From NCBI RefSeq assembly GCF_011302055.1, contig NZ_CP049871.1, forward strand, positions 1,570,501-1,634,500: a stretch of 64,000 bases of DNA, in the 5' to 3' direction. This document shows, in pieces, positions 1-9,087 of this stretch; position 1 is the first letter of the stretch; each line of letters starts with the position of its first letter. The DNA is from Sphingomonas sinipercae. GTDB taxonomy: Bacteria; Pseudomonadota; Alphaproteobacteria; Sphingomonadales; Sphingomonadaceae. Both the position numbers and the translations under genes were made by a program. The notes below the pieces were generated by a model. That model searched no databases, had not been told where the DNA came from, and saw only the letters and a list, made by a program, of their open reading frames with translations.

Positions 1-136
1 GCCGGACCAGCACTTCCTGGCGAATCGCCACGTTGAGATTGATCTCGATCGGCTTTTCGGGCGCCTTGACCGTGATGCAGCTGGCCAGCGGCAACGCGAA
101 CAGCGCCACCGTCGCATTCCTGCAGAGGGTTTTCAT
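1..136 (-). CDS. ynbE: YnbE-family lipoprotein, partial at the window edge
   Basis: The ATG is at 136 and the frame stays open to position 1, so only about the first 45 residues are visible. They form a short signal sequence with a lipobox-like LPLASC, then ITVKAPEKPIEINLNVAI, which fits the small YnbE lipoproteins. In E. coli YnbE is an outer-membrane lipoprotein that works with YdbH in an inter-membrane bridge implicated in phospholipid transport. It starts 5 bases after the ydbH-like stop, so the two are very probably co-transcribed. The C-terminus lies outside the window. Confidence 0.85.
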   Translation of the reverse strand, partial: MKTLCRNATVALFALPLASCITVKAPEKPIEINLNVAIRQEVLVR

Positions 137-141
137 TGTCC

Positions 142-3100
142 TCATTTCGTCTCGCCTTCGGCTGGGGGGTTGGGGGTTCGTTCGATCACGTTGGTCTGAG
201 TCTGGGGCGTTTGCTCCTCGTCCTTCTGGTTGCGCAGGACAACGACATCGAGCGACGGGGAATCGACCGGGAACGGGAGCACCGGGGCAATCACCTGAGT
301 CGGGTCCTTCATGCCCTTGGCCATCTGGATCAGTGCGCGGAACGGCCCCTGGACGTTCAAATTCACCTTCAGCGGCACCTTGCGGAAAGCGCCGCGGACC
401 AGGCCGGCCAGGAAGCCGCCGCGATTGGCGAGCGTGATCTGGTCGATGCTCATCCGGGTCGCGAATTCGCCCGCAAGGTCACCGTCGAGGCGGATGATCA
501 TCGAGCGGTAGCGGATGTCGCTGAGCAGGTCGAAGGCAAGGCCCGCGACCAGCCCGGCCTTGGGCTTGGTCCCGGTATAGCGGAACTGGCCGCCAGGCGG
601 TCGCGCGTCCAGCCGGCCGCCGACGATGCGCCCGCCCTCTTCATCAAAGATCATCGGCAGCACGCCGTCGAAGATGCCGGTGATCTCCAGCCCTTCGAAG
701 CCGAGCGTGTCGATGAAGGTCTTGGCGTTCAGCCCTTCGACCTGAAACGTCAGGCGCTTCGCCGTCGGCGCGCCGAAGTTGAGAATGGTTTCCTGAAGGA
801 TCAGCCGTCCGCCCATGAACGGCCATTCGCCGCGTTCGACCTTGACCAGCTGGTCCGGCAGCAGCTGATAGCGGATGGTCCCGTTGGTAACCTCGATGCC
901 AGGGTTGATCGACGCGACCGTCGCCACCTGGCCCGGCGCCGTCTCCAGCCCAAGCAAATCGGTAAAGCGGATGTTGGTCGACAGCCCGGTGACCGGGCCG
1001 AACGGCGCCGCAAGGTCCATCCCGCGGGTCCAGAACTCGGCGGTCGAAGTGACCGCGCCGCTGCCGCTCCAGTTGATGTCGCCGCGCCCGCTGAGGGTGC
1101 CATTGACCAGGGCCACCACGCCCTCGGTGAGGCGGGTCAGGTCGTTGGGCTGGAGCCCGTTCGGGTTGAAGCTAATCCCGGGCACGTTCAGTCCGGCGCC
1201 GCCTGCCCCGGTTTCCAGGTTGTGGCGGATGTCGACGTTGGTGACGAGCGCGCCGCTGGCGGGATGGCGCAGCGAACCGGTCGTGGTGATCCGGTTATCC
1301 GCAAGCACGAAATGCACGTCGTTGCTGCGCAGCGGATAGAAGCGCGGCGGATCGGCCCGGTCGCTGACCAGGGTGGACCCGTCGATGACCAGCCGGCCGT
1401 TCGCGAAATGCCAGCGGCCGTCCATGTCGGTCAGCTTCAGCGGCACTTCGCCGATGACGGCGTCCGCGCCGCCAATCGTCCCGCGCGCGCCGCCGGACGT
1501 GAAGTTGCCGCGCAAGGTCGCCGCATCGATCATCACCGGCGCCCTGGTCTTGCCGAGCCGCAAGGCGACGTTGCTGCCGTTGAAGCCCTGCTGGGTCATC
1601 AGGATGCTGGAGGCATTGAGGCGCATCGGCGAAGAGCCGATCCGCCCGGTGATCGCCGGGTTGGCGATCCGGCCAGACACGCGCAATTGCCCGCCCGGCG
1701 GCTGGTAGATGATGGCCGGTCCGGTCGGGCATACCGGCAGCCGCGTCCGGTCCAGGGTCAGCGCCTGCATCCGCAAGGCATCGAAGCTGATGACGGTGCA
1801 CTGCTTGCCGACCTGGATCCCGCCGGCGCTGCCCATGCTTCCGGCGATGGGCAGGCTAAGCCCGCGCACGACCCCGCCCGGGAAGCGCCCATCGAGCGTG
1901 GCCACGGTGCTGAAGGTTGTCGCGCCATTGCCCTGGGCGGAGAAGCGGACGGTCGACAGCGCCAGCCGCGACCCGTCGCTGATATAGGGGCGGAAGTTGC
2001 CGACGCCGTCCATGCCGCCGTCCTTGCGCTGGCGCAGCACCATCGTGCCTTCGGGCAAGCCGCCGCCGCGCATGTCGATCCGTCCGTCGACCCGGATCGC
2101 GCCCGACGGCCAATAATAAGTCAGGCCCTTGCCGCCCGAAATCCGCGCCCTCGCGCCGGTCGCGGTGCGGACGTTGGCATCGACGATTCGCGCGCCCCCG
2201 CCACCGGGGAAGTTGACCAGCGCCAGCCCGCCAGAGGCGTCGAAGGATCGCGCGCTCTTGCTGATCGCGTCCGACATTTTGCCGGCGATGGCGCCGATCG
2301 GGGTACCGCGAGTCGCGCTCAGCGCGTTGGTGAAGCTGGCGATCATCGACGGCGCCATGGTCGCGCCGGTGGCGGTGTAATGGCCCGCCATCACCAGCGT
2401 GCCGGTGTCCACGCCCAGCCGGTATTTACCGGTGACTCGCGTCCGATCCGCCCCAATCGTGCCGAGCCGTGATTTCTGCGCGGAAATGTCGATCCGCCCT
2501 GACGCCTTGTCCGGCGCGCCGTTGAGCGTGATCATCCCGTTCAGCGCCGCCAGGCCGTTGTCGCCGGCCGTGATCATCTGCGAGAGGATCCGGGCGCGGG
2601 CGTCGTAGCGGTTGAACGACTCGCTGAACCGGCTGTCGATCTCCAGCCGCGGCTTGACCACCGAGAACCGGCTTGCCGGGCAAGTGAAGAAGTCCGCGCT
2701 CAGCGGACCGTCGACATGCGGGCGGCGCGCGGTGACCTCGACCGAGCCGAAGCTGCGCACGTTCTGCGCCGTGCAGCGGCCGGTGACCAGTTTGGGAACC
2801 GAAGCGACATATTTGCCTTCGAACCCGCCAGTGAGGTTGCCCGACCCGGCCAGCGCGAAGCCGAGCGGGCCCCACGGCGTGCGCAAGGAAATGCTGGTAT
2901 CGGCGATATCGACAGCGACGTCGGGAAGCGCGAACGGCTTCTTTTCCTTGCTCGGTGCGGGCAGCAGCTTGTCGAGCTCGCCCCAGCTCACCTGACCGTT
3001 CTTGCCCACCGTGCCGCGCAGCCGGACCCCGCGGGCGACGATCCGATAGACGTCGATCCCGCCGTTCCACTTGATCCGCATCTGCACCAGCACGCGCTTG

Positions 3101-3393
3101 GCCACGACGTCGGGGCTCTTGGGGTCGCCAAGCACCAGATTGCTGATCTGCTGGGTGCGAAGGCCGACCCGGTCGAGCGTGTAGCTGCCGCGCACCCCGC
3201 GCTTCTCCAGCTCATTGTCGATGACGTTGCCGGCGATGGTCCGCCGCTCGACCCAGACGAAGACCAGCGCGACGAGGAGAAGCGCCAAGAGGCCGAGCGC
3301 GACCCACGTGAGGAGGCGGCGCAAGCGATGACGCCGTACGATGACGACGTCAGCCTCGCCCGGTTCCCCGCTCTCGCCCCGGAATTCATCCAT
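142..3393 (-). CDS. ydbH: YdbH-family AsmA-like inter-membrane transport protein
   Basis: A 1083-residue protein with a short basic cytoplasmic N-terminus and a single membrane segment at about residues 26-48 (LLTWVALGLLALLLVALVFV). The rest is a long periplasmic, beta-rich region with many G/N-rich strands (for example FEGLEITGIFDGVLPM near the C-terminus), as in YdbH/AsmA-like proteins. That family forms elongated hydrophobic-groove bridges between the inner and outer membranes. The gene immediately precedes a YnbE-like lipoprotein, the known partner, which is the strongest support for YdbH over TamB or YhdP. Start chosen at ATG 3393; radC is divergent across a gap of about 100 bases. Confidence 0.85.
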   Translation of the reverse strand: MDEFRGESGEPGEADVVIVRRHRLRRLLTWVALGLLALLLVALVFVWVERRTIAGNVIDNELEKRGVRGSYTLDRVGLRTQQISNLVLGDPKSPDVVAKRVLVQMRIKWNGGIDVYRIVARGVRLRGTVGKNGQVSWGELDKLLPAPSKEKKPFALPDVAVDIADTSISLRTPWGPLGFALAGSGNLTGGFEGKYVASVPKLVTGRCTAQNVRSFGSVEVTARRPHVDGPLSADFFTCPASRFSVVKPRLEIDSRFSESFNRYDARARILSQMITAGDNGLAALNGMITLNGAPDKASGRIDISAQKSRLGTIGADRTRVTGKYRLGVDTGTLVMAGHYTATGATMAPSMIASFTNALSATRGTPIGAIAGKMSDAISKSARSFDASGGLALVNFPGGGGARIVDANVRTATGARARISGGKGLTYYWPSGAIRVDGRIDMRGGGLPEGTMVLRQRKDGGMDGVGNFRPYISDGSRLALSTVRFSAQGNGATTFSTVATLDGRFPGGVVRGLSLPIAGSMGSAGGIQVGKQCTVISFDALRMQALTLDRTRLPVCPTGPAIIYQPPGGQLRVSGRIANPAITGRIGSSPMRLNASSILMTQQGFNGSNVALRLGKTRAPVMIDAATLRGNFTSGGARGTIGGADAVIGEVPLKLTDMDGRWHFANGRLVIDGSTLVSDRADPPRFYPLRSNDVHFVLADNRITTTGSLRHPASGALVTNVDIRHNLETGAGGAGLNVPGISFNPNGLQPNDLTRLTEGVVALVNGTLSGRGDINWSGSGAVTSTAEFWTRGMDLAAPFGPVTGLSTNIRFTDLLGLETAPGQVATVASINPGIEVTNGTIRYQLLPDQLVKVERGEWPFMGGRLILQETILNFGAPTAKRLTFQVEGLNAKTFIDTLGFEGLEITGIFDGVLPMIFDEEGGRIVGGRLDARPPGGQFRYTGTKPKAGLVAGLAFDLLSDIRYRSMIIRLDGDLAGEFATRMSIDQITLANRGGFLAGLVRGAFRKVPLKVNLNVQGPFRALIQMAKGMKDPTQVIAPVLPFPVDSPSLDVVVLRNQKDEEQTPQTQTNVIERTPNPPAEGETK

Positions 3394-3491
3394 CGGAAAC
3401 TACAAACCCCTCCATAGCTAGGCCGTTCCGTCTGCGGCACGACTAGGCTAGGGAAGGGTTGCTCGGCTATCGCATTTTTCAGGAGTGCGGC

Positions 3492-4187
3492 TTGCACGGG
3501 CGCGCCACCACTTTAGCGGACACCAGCGGCTCCGGCCATCGCGCGCGGCTTCGACAGCGGCTGTTCGACGGCGGCGGCAAGGCCCTGCTTGATCATGAGC
3601 TGGTCGAATACCTCCTCGCCCTCGCCATCCCCCGCCGCGACACCAAGGCCCAGGCCAAGGAACTGATCGCCAAATTCGGCGGCATCGGCCCGCTGCTCGG
3701 CGCCAGCGCGGACACGCTACGCCGAGAGGGGCTGAGCGACGGCGTCATCGGCGCGCTCAAAATCGCGGAGGCGACCGCACTCCGCCTGCTGGAGACGAAG
3801 ACGGAAGGCGCGCCGATCCTGTCGAGCTGGGACGCGCTCGGCGATTATCTCCACGCGGCAATGGCCCATTCGCGGACCGAGCAAGTGCGGGTGCTGTTCC
3901 TCAACGCCAAGAACATGCTGATCGCCAACGAGGCGATGTGGAACGGCTCGGTCGACGAAGCCTCGGTCCACGTCCGCGAAGTCATCAGCCGCGCCATCGC
4001 GCTCGGCGCCACCGCGATCATCATCGTCCACAACCACCCCAGCGGCGATCCCAGCCCAAGCAGCCAGGACATCAGGCTGACCAAGGAGTTGGTCGAGGCC
4101 GGGCGGGTGATGAAGGTGACGGTGCACGATCATGTGATCGTTGGGGCAAGCGGGCGGACGAGCTTGCGGGCGATGGGGTTGATCTAA
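3492..4187 (+). CDS. radC: RadC family JAB-domain protein
   Basis: About 231 residues. An N-terminal helix-hairpin-helix-like region (GHRARLRQRLFDGG, then DHELVEYLLAL) is followed by a C-terminal JAMM/MPN domain with the RadC signature HNHPSGDPSPSSQD. JAMM residues bind zinc in related metalloproteases. Despite the name, RadC has no proven role in DNA repair. No ATG is near; TTG at 3492 is preferred because AGGAG lies about 7 bases upstream, whereas the TTG at 3459 in the same frame has its purine tract abutting the codon. Divergent from ydbH. Confidence 0.88.
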   Translation: MHGRATTLADTSGSGHRARLRQRLFDGGGKALLDHELVEYLLALAIPRRDTKAQAKELIAKFGGIGPLLGASADTLRREGLSDGVIGALKIAEATALRLLETKTEGAPILSSWDALGDYLHAAMAHSRTEQVRVLFLNAKNMLIANEAMWNGSVDEASVHVREVISRAIALGATAIIIVHNHPSGDPSPSSQDIRLTKELVEAGRVMKVTVHDHVIVGASGRTSLRAMGLI

Positions 4188-4239
4188 TGCCCGCTTTCGA
4201 CCCATTGCGGACATTACTGCCGCGCCGCATGGTACCCTC

Positions 4240-4683
4240 GTGAGACCACGTCGCCTTCCCGTCTTCACTTTTTTGCTGCTGCTAGGCGGCTGCGATTCCG
4301 GAGTCCGGCTTGGCTGGCAGAAGGACTTTGCAAATATCGTCGATGATCAGTGTGTTGAGCGGGCCCTGAGAAGCGTCTCGGCCGATGTGAAACGAAGTAC
4401 TTACACGGTCGAAGGCGGTGGTCGCCGCTTTCCGCGCGGTGCTCAGGTGACGCAATTCTACTACGACAACGCTGTTACCCCCCACGGTTCATACACTCTT
4501 GATCTTGGGCTCCTCCCCAATGGGAAAACTCGCCTCGTTCACGATTGGGCGAAACTCGGCAAAGAGATACCCGCTGACGAGCGGGCACAGGTCATGCCGC
4601 TGCTGCACCGTGCTAACAACGCCCTCGCCCGCCTGTGCAACCTGTCGTTCGCTGGTTCTCAGCTGGAGGTCGGACCGGGCTAA
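4240..4683 (+). CDS. Hypothetical lipoprotein
   Basis: 147 residues from a GTG start. Residues 1-18 form a lipoprotein signal with lipobox LLGGC, so the protein is probably membrane-anchored. The mature part has no domain I recognise; it contains several cysteines and a segment beginning YTVEGGGRRFP. It lies between radC and purB on the same strand, and nothing in the context suggests a job. Its codon usage is slightly less GC-biased than purB downstream. Function unknown. Confidence 0.7.
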   Translation: MRPRRLPVFTFLLLLGGCDSGVRLGWQKDFANIVDDQCVERALRSVSADVKRSTYTVEGGGRRFPRGAQVTQFYYDNAVTPHGSYTLDLGLLPNGKTRLVHDWAKLGKEIPADERAQVMPLLHRANNALARLCNLSFAGSQLEVGPG

Positions 4684-4758
4684 ATTCCGCTTTCACCCAA
4701 AGAAGACAGTCAACAGCCTATTTGAAGCACCGCACCCGCTCTGCTAGCGGGCGCGGCC

Positions 4759-6075
4759 ATGGTTCCCCGCTATTCCCGCCCCGAAATGACGGCCATCTGG
4801 TCGCCCGAAAACCGCTATCGCATCTGGTGGCAGATCGAGGTCTTCGCGGCCGAAGCGATGGGCAGGATCGGCATGATCCCCGCCGACGACGCGGCGACGA
4901 TCCGCAAGGCCTATGACGATGACGCGCTCGGTGAGATCGACGTGCCGGCGATCGACGCGATCGAGGCAGTGACCAAGCATGACGTCATCGCCTTCCTCAC
5001 CTGGGCGGGGGAGAAGTTGGGGCCGGAGAAGCGCTGGCTGCACCAGGGCATGACCAGCTCCGACGTGCTCGACACCGCGCTTGCCGCTCAGCTCAAACAG
5101 GCGGCCGACATCCTGCTCGCCGACATCGACAAATTGCTCGAGGTGCTCAAGCGCCGCGCCATCGAGCACAAGATGACGCCGACCATCGGCCGAAGCCACG
5201 GCATCCATGCCGAGCCGGTCACCTTCGGGCTAAAGCTCGCCCAGGCTTATGCCGAGTTCAGCCGCAACCGCGACCGCCTCGCCGCCGCGCGCGAGGACAT
5301 CGCCACCTGTGCAATCTCCGGCGCGGTCGGCACCTTCGCCAACGTGCCGCCGGAGGTGGAGGAGCATGTCGCCGCCGAGCTCGGGTTGAAGCCGGAGCCG
5401 GTTTCGACGCAGGTCATCCCGCGCGACCGCCACGCGATGTTCTTCGCGACGCTGGGCGTGATCGCTTCTTCCATCGAGCGGCTCGCGGTCGAGATCCGCC
5501 ACCTCCAGCGGACCGAGGTGCTGGAAGCGGAGGAATATTTCTCGCCCGGGCAGAAGGGCAGCTCGGCGATGCCGCACAAGCGCAATCCCGTGCTGACCGA
5601 GAACCTCACCGGCCTCGCCCGCATGGTCCGCATCGCTGCCCTCCCAGCGATGGAGAATGTGGCACTGTGGCACGAGCGGGACATTTCCCACTCTTCGGTC
5701 GAGCGCTTCATCGGCCCGGACGCGACGATCACGCTCGACTTCGCGCTGGCCCGCCTGACGCAGGTGGTCGATAAGCTACTCGTCTACCCGGAGCGGATGC
5801 AGAAGAACCTCGACCGCATGGGCGGGCTGATCCACTCGCAGCGGGTGCTTCTGGCGCTGACCCAGGCGGGTCTCAGCCGCGAGGATAGCTACGCGCTGGT
5901 GCAGCGCAACGCGATGAAGGTTTGGGAAAGCGACGGGCAGCTGTCGCTGCTGCAATTGCTGAAGGACGACAGCCAAGTGACCGAGAAGTTGTCCAATGCG
6001 CAGCTCGAGGAGCTGTTCGACCTCGGCTATCACCTGCGCCGCGTCGACGACATCTTCGCCCGCGTGTTCGGATGA
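4759..6075 (+). CDS. purB: Adenylosuccinate lyase
   Basis: 438 residues, the normal length for the short PurB form. It catalyses fumarate release from SAICAR and from adenylosuccinate in purine synthesis. Family motifs are visible: TSSDVLDTA near residue 100, GRSHGIHAEP near 145 with the catalytic histidine, and the fumarase/aspartase superfamily signature SSAMPHKRNP near 268-277 on the flexible catalytic loop. ATG 4759 begins MVPRYSRPEM, the usual N-terminus. Its stop overlaps the start of the following SDR gene, so the two are probably co-transcribed. Confidence 0.97.
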   Translation: MVPRYSRPEMTAIWSPENRYRIWWQIEVFAAEAMGRIGMIPADDAATIRKAYDDDALGEIDVPAIDAIEAVTKHDVIAFLTWAGEKLGPEKRWLHQGMTSSDVLDTALAAQLKQAADILLADIDKLLEVLKRRAIEHKMTPTIGRSHGIHAEPVTFGLKLAQAYAEFSRNRDRLAAAREDIATCAISGAVGTFANVPPEVEEHVAAELGLKPEPVSTQVIPRDRHAMFFATLGVIASSIERLAVEIRHLQRTEVLEAEEYFSPGQKGSSAMPHKRNPVLTENLTGLARMVRIAALPAMENVALWHERDISHSSVERFIGPDATITLDFALARLTQVVDKLLVYPERMQKNLDRMGGLIHSQRVLLALTQAGLSREDSYALVQRNAMKVWESDGQLSLLQLLKDDSQVTEKLSNAQLEELFDLGYHLRRVDDIFARVFG

Positions 6076-6779
6076 GCGACCTTCAGGGCAAGCTCGCGCT
6101 GGTCACCGGCGCCAGCCGCGGCATCGGTGCCGCGACGGCGGAAGCGCTCGCCAGGGCAGGCGCGCACGTCATCCTGGTCGCCCGCACCGCCAAGGCGCTG
6201 GAAGAGGTCGAGGAGCGGATCCACGCCGCCGGCGGCTCCGCGACCATCGCGCCGCTCGACCTGTCCAAGGGCGAAGAGATCGGCAAGCTGGCGGCTGCGG
6301 TTGGCGAGCGCTGGCAGGCGCTCGATGTGCTGGTGCTCAACGCCGCGATGCTGGGTTCGCTCAGCCCGGTCGAACATATCGACCCTAAGGAATACGCCCG
6401 CATCCTGACGCTGAACGTCGCCGCCAACCAGGCGCTGATCGCCGCTTTCGACCAGATGCTCCGCCGCAGCGAGCGGGCCGACGTGATCGCGGTCACCTCG
6501 TCCGTCGGCGGTGAGCCGCGCGCCTTCTGGGGCGCCTATGGTTCGTCCAAGGCGGCGCTGGAAAACCTCGTCCTCTCCTACGGCGACGAGACGGGATATT
6601 CGGGTAAGGTCCGCGTGCACATTCTCGATCCCGGCGCGACCCGCACCCGAATGCGCCAGCTCGCTTTCCCGGGCGAGGAGCCGGAAAGCCTGAAGCCGCC
6701 CGAAGCCGTCGCCGACTTTATCGTGGACCGGCTGCAGTCGGACGCTCCGACCGGCGAGCGCGTCAGGGTCGACGGCTAG
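6072..6779 (+). CDS. SDR family oxidoreductase
   Basis: 235 residues, a classical short-chain dehydrogenase/reductase. The N-terminal Rossmann fold has TGASRGIG (residues about 12-19) for NAD(P) binding, NAAM near 90, a serine in VTSSVGG, and the catalytic YGSSK near 155-159. Substrate cannot be told from sequence. Its ATG overlaps the purB stop (ATGA), implying translational coupling, although no purine role for this family is known. The 3' end overlaps the convergent photolyase gene by 17 bases. Confidence 0.92.
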   Translation: MSDLQGKLALVTGASRGIGAATAEALARAGAHVILVARTAKALEEVEERIHAAGGSATIAPLDLSKGEEIGKLAAAVGERWQALDVLVLNAAMLGSLSPVEHIDPKEYARILTLNVAANQALIAAFDQMLRRSERADVIAVTSSVGGEPRAFWGAYGSSKAALENLVLSYGDETGYSGKVRVHILDPGATRTRMRQLAFPGEEPESLKPPEAVADFIVDRLQSDAPTGERVRVDG

Positions 6780-8082
6780 CGCCAAGCGCCCGCTCGCGCG
6801 CTTCGCGGTGGCCGATCCGCGGCTCGGGATAGTCGCCGCGGTCGCTTGGGTCGTGGATTTCATCGTCCGATAGATGCGCGAGCTCCGGCACCCAGCGGCG
6901 GATGTATTCGGCGGCGCCGAACTTGGCCGATTGGCTTAGCGGCGCCATGACCCGTGCCCAGGGCTGGCTGTCGATGCCGGTGCCGGCGATCCACTGCCAG
7001 TTGAGGCTGTTGTTGCCGTAGTCGGCATCGACGAGCGTGTCCCAGAACCAGCGCGCCCCGCGCCGCCAGTCGATTAGCAGATGCTTCACCAGGAAGCTCG
7101 CGGCGATCATCCGCACCCGGTTGTGCATCCAGCCGGTCGCCCACAGCTGGCGCATCCCGGCATCGACGATCGGGTAGCCGGTGAGTCCCTTGGCCCACGC
7201 CTCGAAATCCGCCTGGGAGTTGCGCGGCCGGACCCTAGGCGGTCGCTGGCTGCGGTCGCCGATGTGGGGATCGGCGAGGATCGCGCTGCGCGAGAAATCG
7301 CGCCACGCCATCTCCTTGCGGAACTTGGCCGCTTCGTCCCCATCCAGCCGGTGCCACACCTGCCGCGGGCTGATCTCCCCGAAATGCAGGTGGGCTGAGA
7401 GGTTCGACGTGCCCACCTCCGAAGGCAGGTCGCGCCGCTCCGCGTAGGACGCCGCCTCGTCAGCGAAGCGCTCGAGATGTTCCTCCGCGCCAGCTTCGCC
7501 CGGCTGCCAGACCGAAAAGCCTTCCGCCCAATTGGGCCTTGTCGGGAGGAGGTCCCAATCCTCAAGCTTGTCGCTCCTTGGCAATTTGGCCGGTTGTTCG
7601 AACCGGTCCGGCGCCGGCTGCGGCTTCGCCACCTCGAACGCGCAAAATGCCCGAAAGAACGGGCCGTAGATTCGATATGGCTTGCCGGCCCCGGTCTTCA
7701 CCCGCTCCGGCGGGACGAGGGTATCTCCGGGGTGCAGCGTCAATCGCGTCCCCAGCTCTTGTTCCGCCGACTGCCACCACGGTTCATAGTGGGCGGTGGC
7801 GTGGACCGCCTGGGCACCGAGCGCGTCAGCAACCTGCCGCACCGCCTCGACCGAGCGGCCGCGGCGCAGGATCAGCGCCCCGCCTCGCCGCTCAATCTCC
7901 GCCTTCAGCGCTGCCAGGCTGTGGTGGAGCCACCAGCGCTGGGCGCCGCCGATCCGCCATTCGCCCGGCGTTTCGTCGTCGAGCACGTAGAGGGCGGCAA
8001 AGGGACCCTGCCCTGCAGCCGCGGCGATGGCCGGCTGGTCGGTAAGGCGCAGGTCCTGGCGAAGCCAAACGAGGGAAGTCAT
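6763..8082 (-). CDS. phrB: Deoxyribodipyrimidine photolyase (class I)
   Basis: 439 residues, typical for class I CPD photolyases. The N-terminal antenna domain starts LVWLRQDLRLTDQPA. The C-terminal FAD domain carries EISPRQVWHRL, GYPIVDAGMRQLWATGWMHN and DYGNNSLNWQWIAGTG, and the tail has the usual PEPRIGHREARERAL. The enzyme uses blue light to split pyrimidine dimers. The tryptophans typical of the electron-transfer chain lie in conserved stretches. It could be a cryptochrome-like member, but motifs favour a repair photolyase. Convergent with the SDR gene. Confidence 0.95.
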   Translation of the reverse strand: MTSLVWLRQDLRLTDQPAIAAAAGQGPFAALYVLDDETPGEWRIGGAQRWWLHHSLAALKAEIERRGGALILRRGRSVEAVRQVADALGAQAVHATAHYEPWWQSAEQELGTRLTLHPGDTLVPPERVKTGAGKPYRIYGPFFRAFCAFEVAKPQPAPDRFEQPAKLPRSDKLEDWDLLPTRPNWAEGFSVWQPGEAGAEEHLERFADEAASYAERRDLPSEVGTSNLSAHLHFGEISPRQVWHRLDGDEAAKFRKEMAWRDFSRSAILADPHIGDRSQRPPRVRPRNSQADFEAWAKGLTGYPIVDAGMRQLWATGWMHNRVRMIAASFLVKHLLIDWRRGARWFWDTLVDADYGNNSLNWQWIAGTGIDSQPWARVMAPLSQSAKFGAAEYIRRWVPELAHLSDDEIHDPSDRGDYPEPRIGHREARERALGASRRP

Positions 8083-8134
8083 GGCCCATCAACGCCCCTC
8101 CACCGCCAAAGGACATTAGGGCTTTCGGCCATGC

Positions 8135-9073
8135 TCAGCAGATTTTGACCATCACCTCGCGCGAAAGGCGGGAGCTTCGCCGCTGGCCATAGCGGGCGTC
8201 GCCGATGCTCACGTTGGCCGTGCATCCGGAGCGCTCGATGTCCGCTTGCGGCAAGATCGACCAGCGCAGAAACTTCTGGAGCGCTGGCGTGCGCTTCAAG
8301 GCGTGCCGGACCAGCGGATCTTCCATGTTGGTCGGCTCGCAAGCGCTGGGGCCGGCGAAACCCTTGAAGGGATCGTACCCGCCCCGGCGGTAGCAATTGG
8401 CCCCCTCACGCCAGACGAGGTCGCGGCGCCAGAACAGGGCCGGCGGCGGCGAAGCGAAGATCGCATCCGCCTGCGGGCTGGCGGCCTTCACGGCGGCGTT
8501 GGCGCGCTGTGTGATCAGCAGGTTGCCGGCGATGTAGGCCAGCACGACGCCGATCGCGATCTGCATCGGCCGTCGCCACTCCCTGCCTCGCTTCTCCCGC
8601 TTCTTCGACCACCACAGGCTGCCGCCCACCAGCACCCACAGGAACAGGTCGATGATGAACAGGCCGTCGGCGTGGTACCAGCTCATCGAGACCGGCGAGA
8701 GCAGTTGCACCGAATACGTGGTGAGCAGGTCGAGCAGCGGGTGAGTCAGCGCGCCGAGGTAGCAGAGCGCAACCAGCCAGCCGGCCCGCATCGGCAGCCC
8801 GCTCTTGAATTGACCGCCCCGGCCCACTTGCCAGCGGTCGAGCAGCAATAGCAGCCCCGCCAGGATCGGCGGCATCACCAGCACCCCGCCGACCAGCCCG
8901 TGGGTAAAGCCGCGGTGGATCGCCAGCGGGGTCCACGGCACCCAGCCGAGGAAGACGTCGATGTCGGGCATGTTGGCGGCGAGGATCAGCGCCGCGAGAC
9001 CCTTGCGCGTCTGCGTCTTGAGCCCGGCCTGGCCTAAAGCCCAGCCAGCCATCGAGTGGGTGATGTTGTCCAA
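8135..9073 (-). CDS. YdjM/DUF457-type inner-membrane metal-dependent hydrolase
   Basis: 312 residues. The start must be TTG at 9073: the preceding in-frame codon is TAG, and the family N-terminus DNITHS follows directly. Further family motifs are NMPDIDVFLGW and HRGFTHG, with His/Asp residues that probably bind metal. Several hydrophobic segments span the first two thirds, with a soluble C-terminal part after about residue 190. The E. coli homologue YdjM is SOS-regulated; no LexA-type box is obvious here. It lies 14 bases after korB and is probably the last gene of that operon. Confidence 0.85.
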   Translation of the reverse strand: MDNITHSMAGWALGQAGLKTQTRKGLAALILAANMPDIDVFLGWVPWTPLAIHRGFTHGLVGGVLVMPPILAGLLLLLDRWQVGRGGQFKSGLPMRAGWLVALCYLGALTHPLLDLLTTYSVQLLSPVSMSWYHADGLFIIDLFLWVLVGGSLWWSKKREKRGREWRRPMQIAIGVVLAYIAGNLLITQRANAAVKAASPQADAIFASPPPALFWRRDLVWREGANCYRRGGYDPFKGFAGPSACEPTNMEDPLVRHALKRTPALQKFLRWSILPQADIERSGCTANVSIGDARYGQRRSSRLSREVMVKIC

Positions 9074-9087
9074 CTAGGAAGCGCGCA

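Noticed and set aside
136..2472. 778-codon open frame antisense to ydbH
   Set aside because: Pure high-GC shadow: composition is Arg/Ala/Gly/Asp-rich without domains, and ydbH on the other strand has a clear family fit, start and partner gene.
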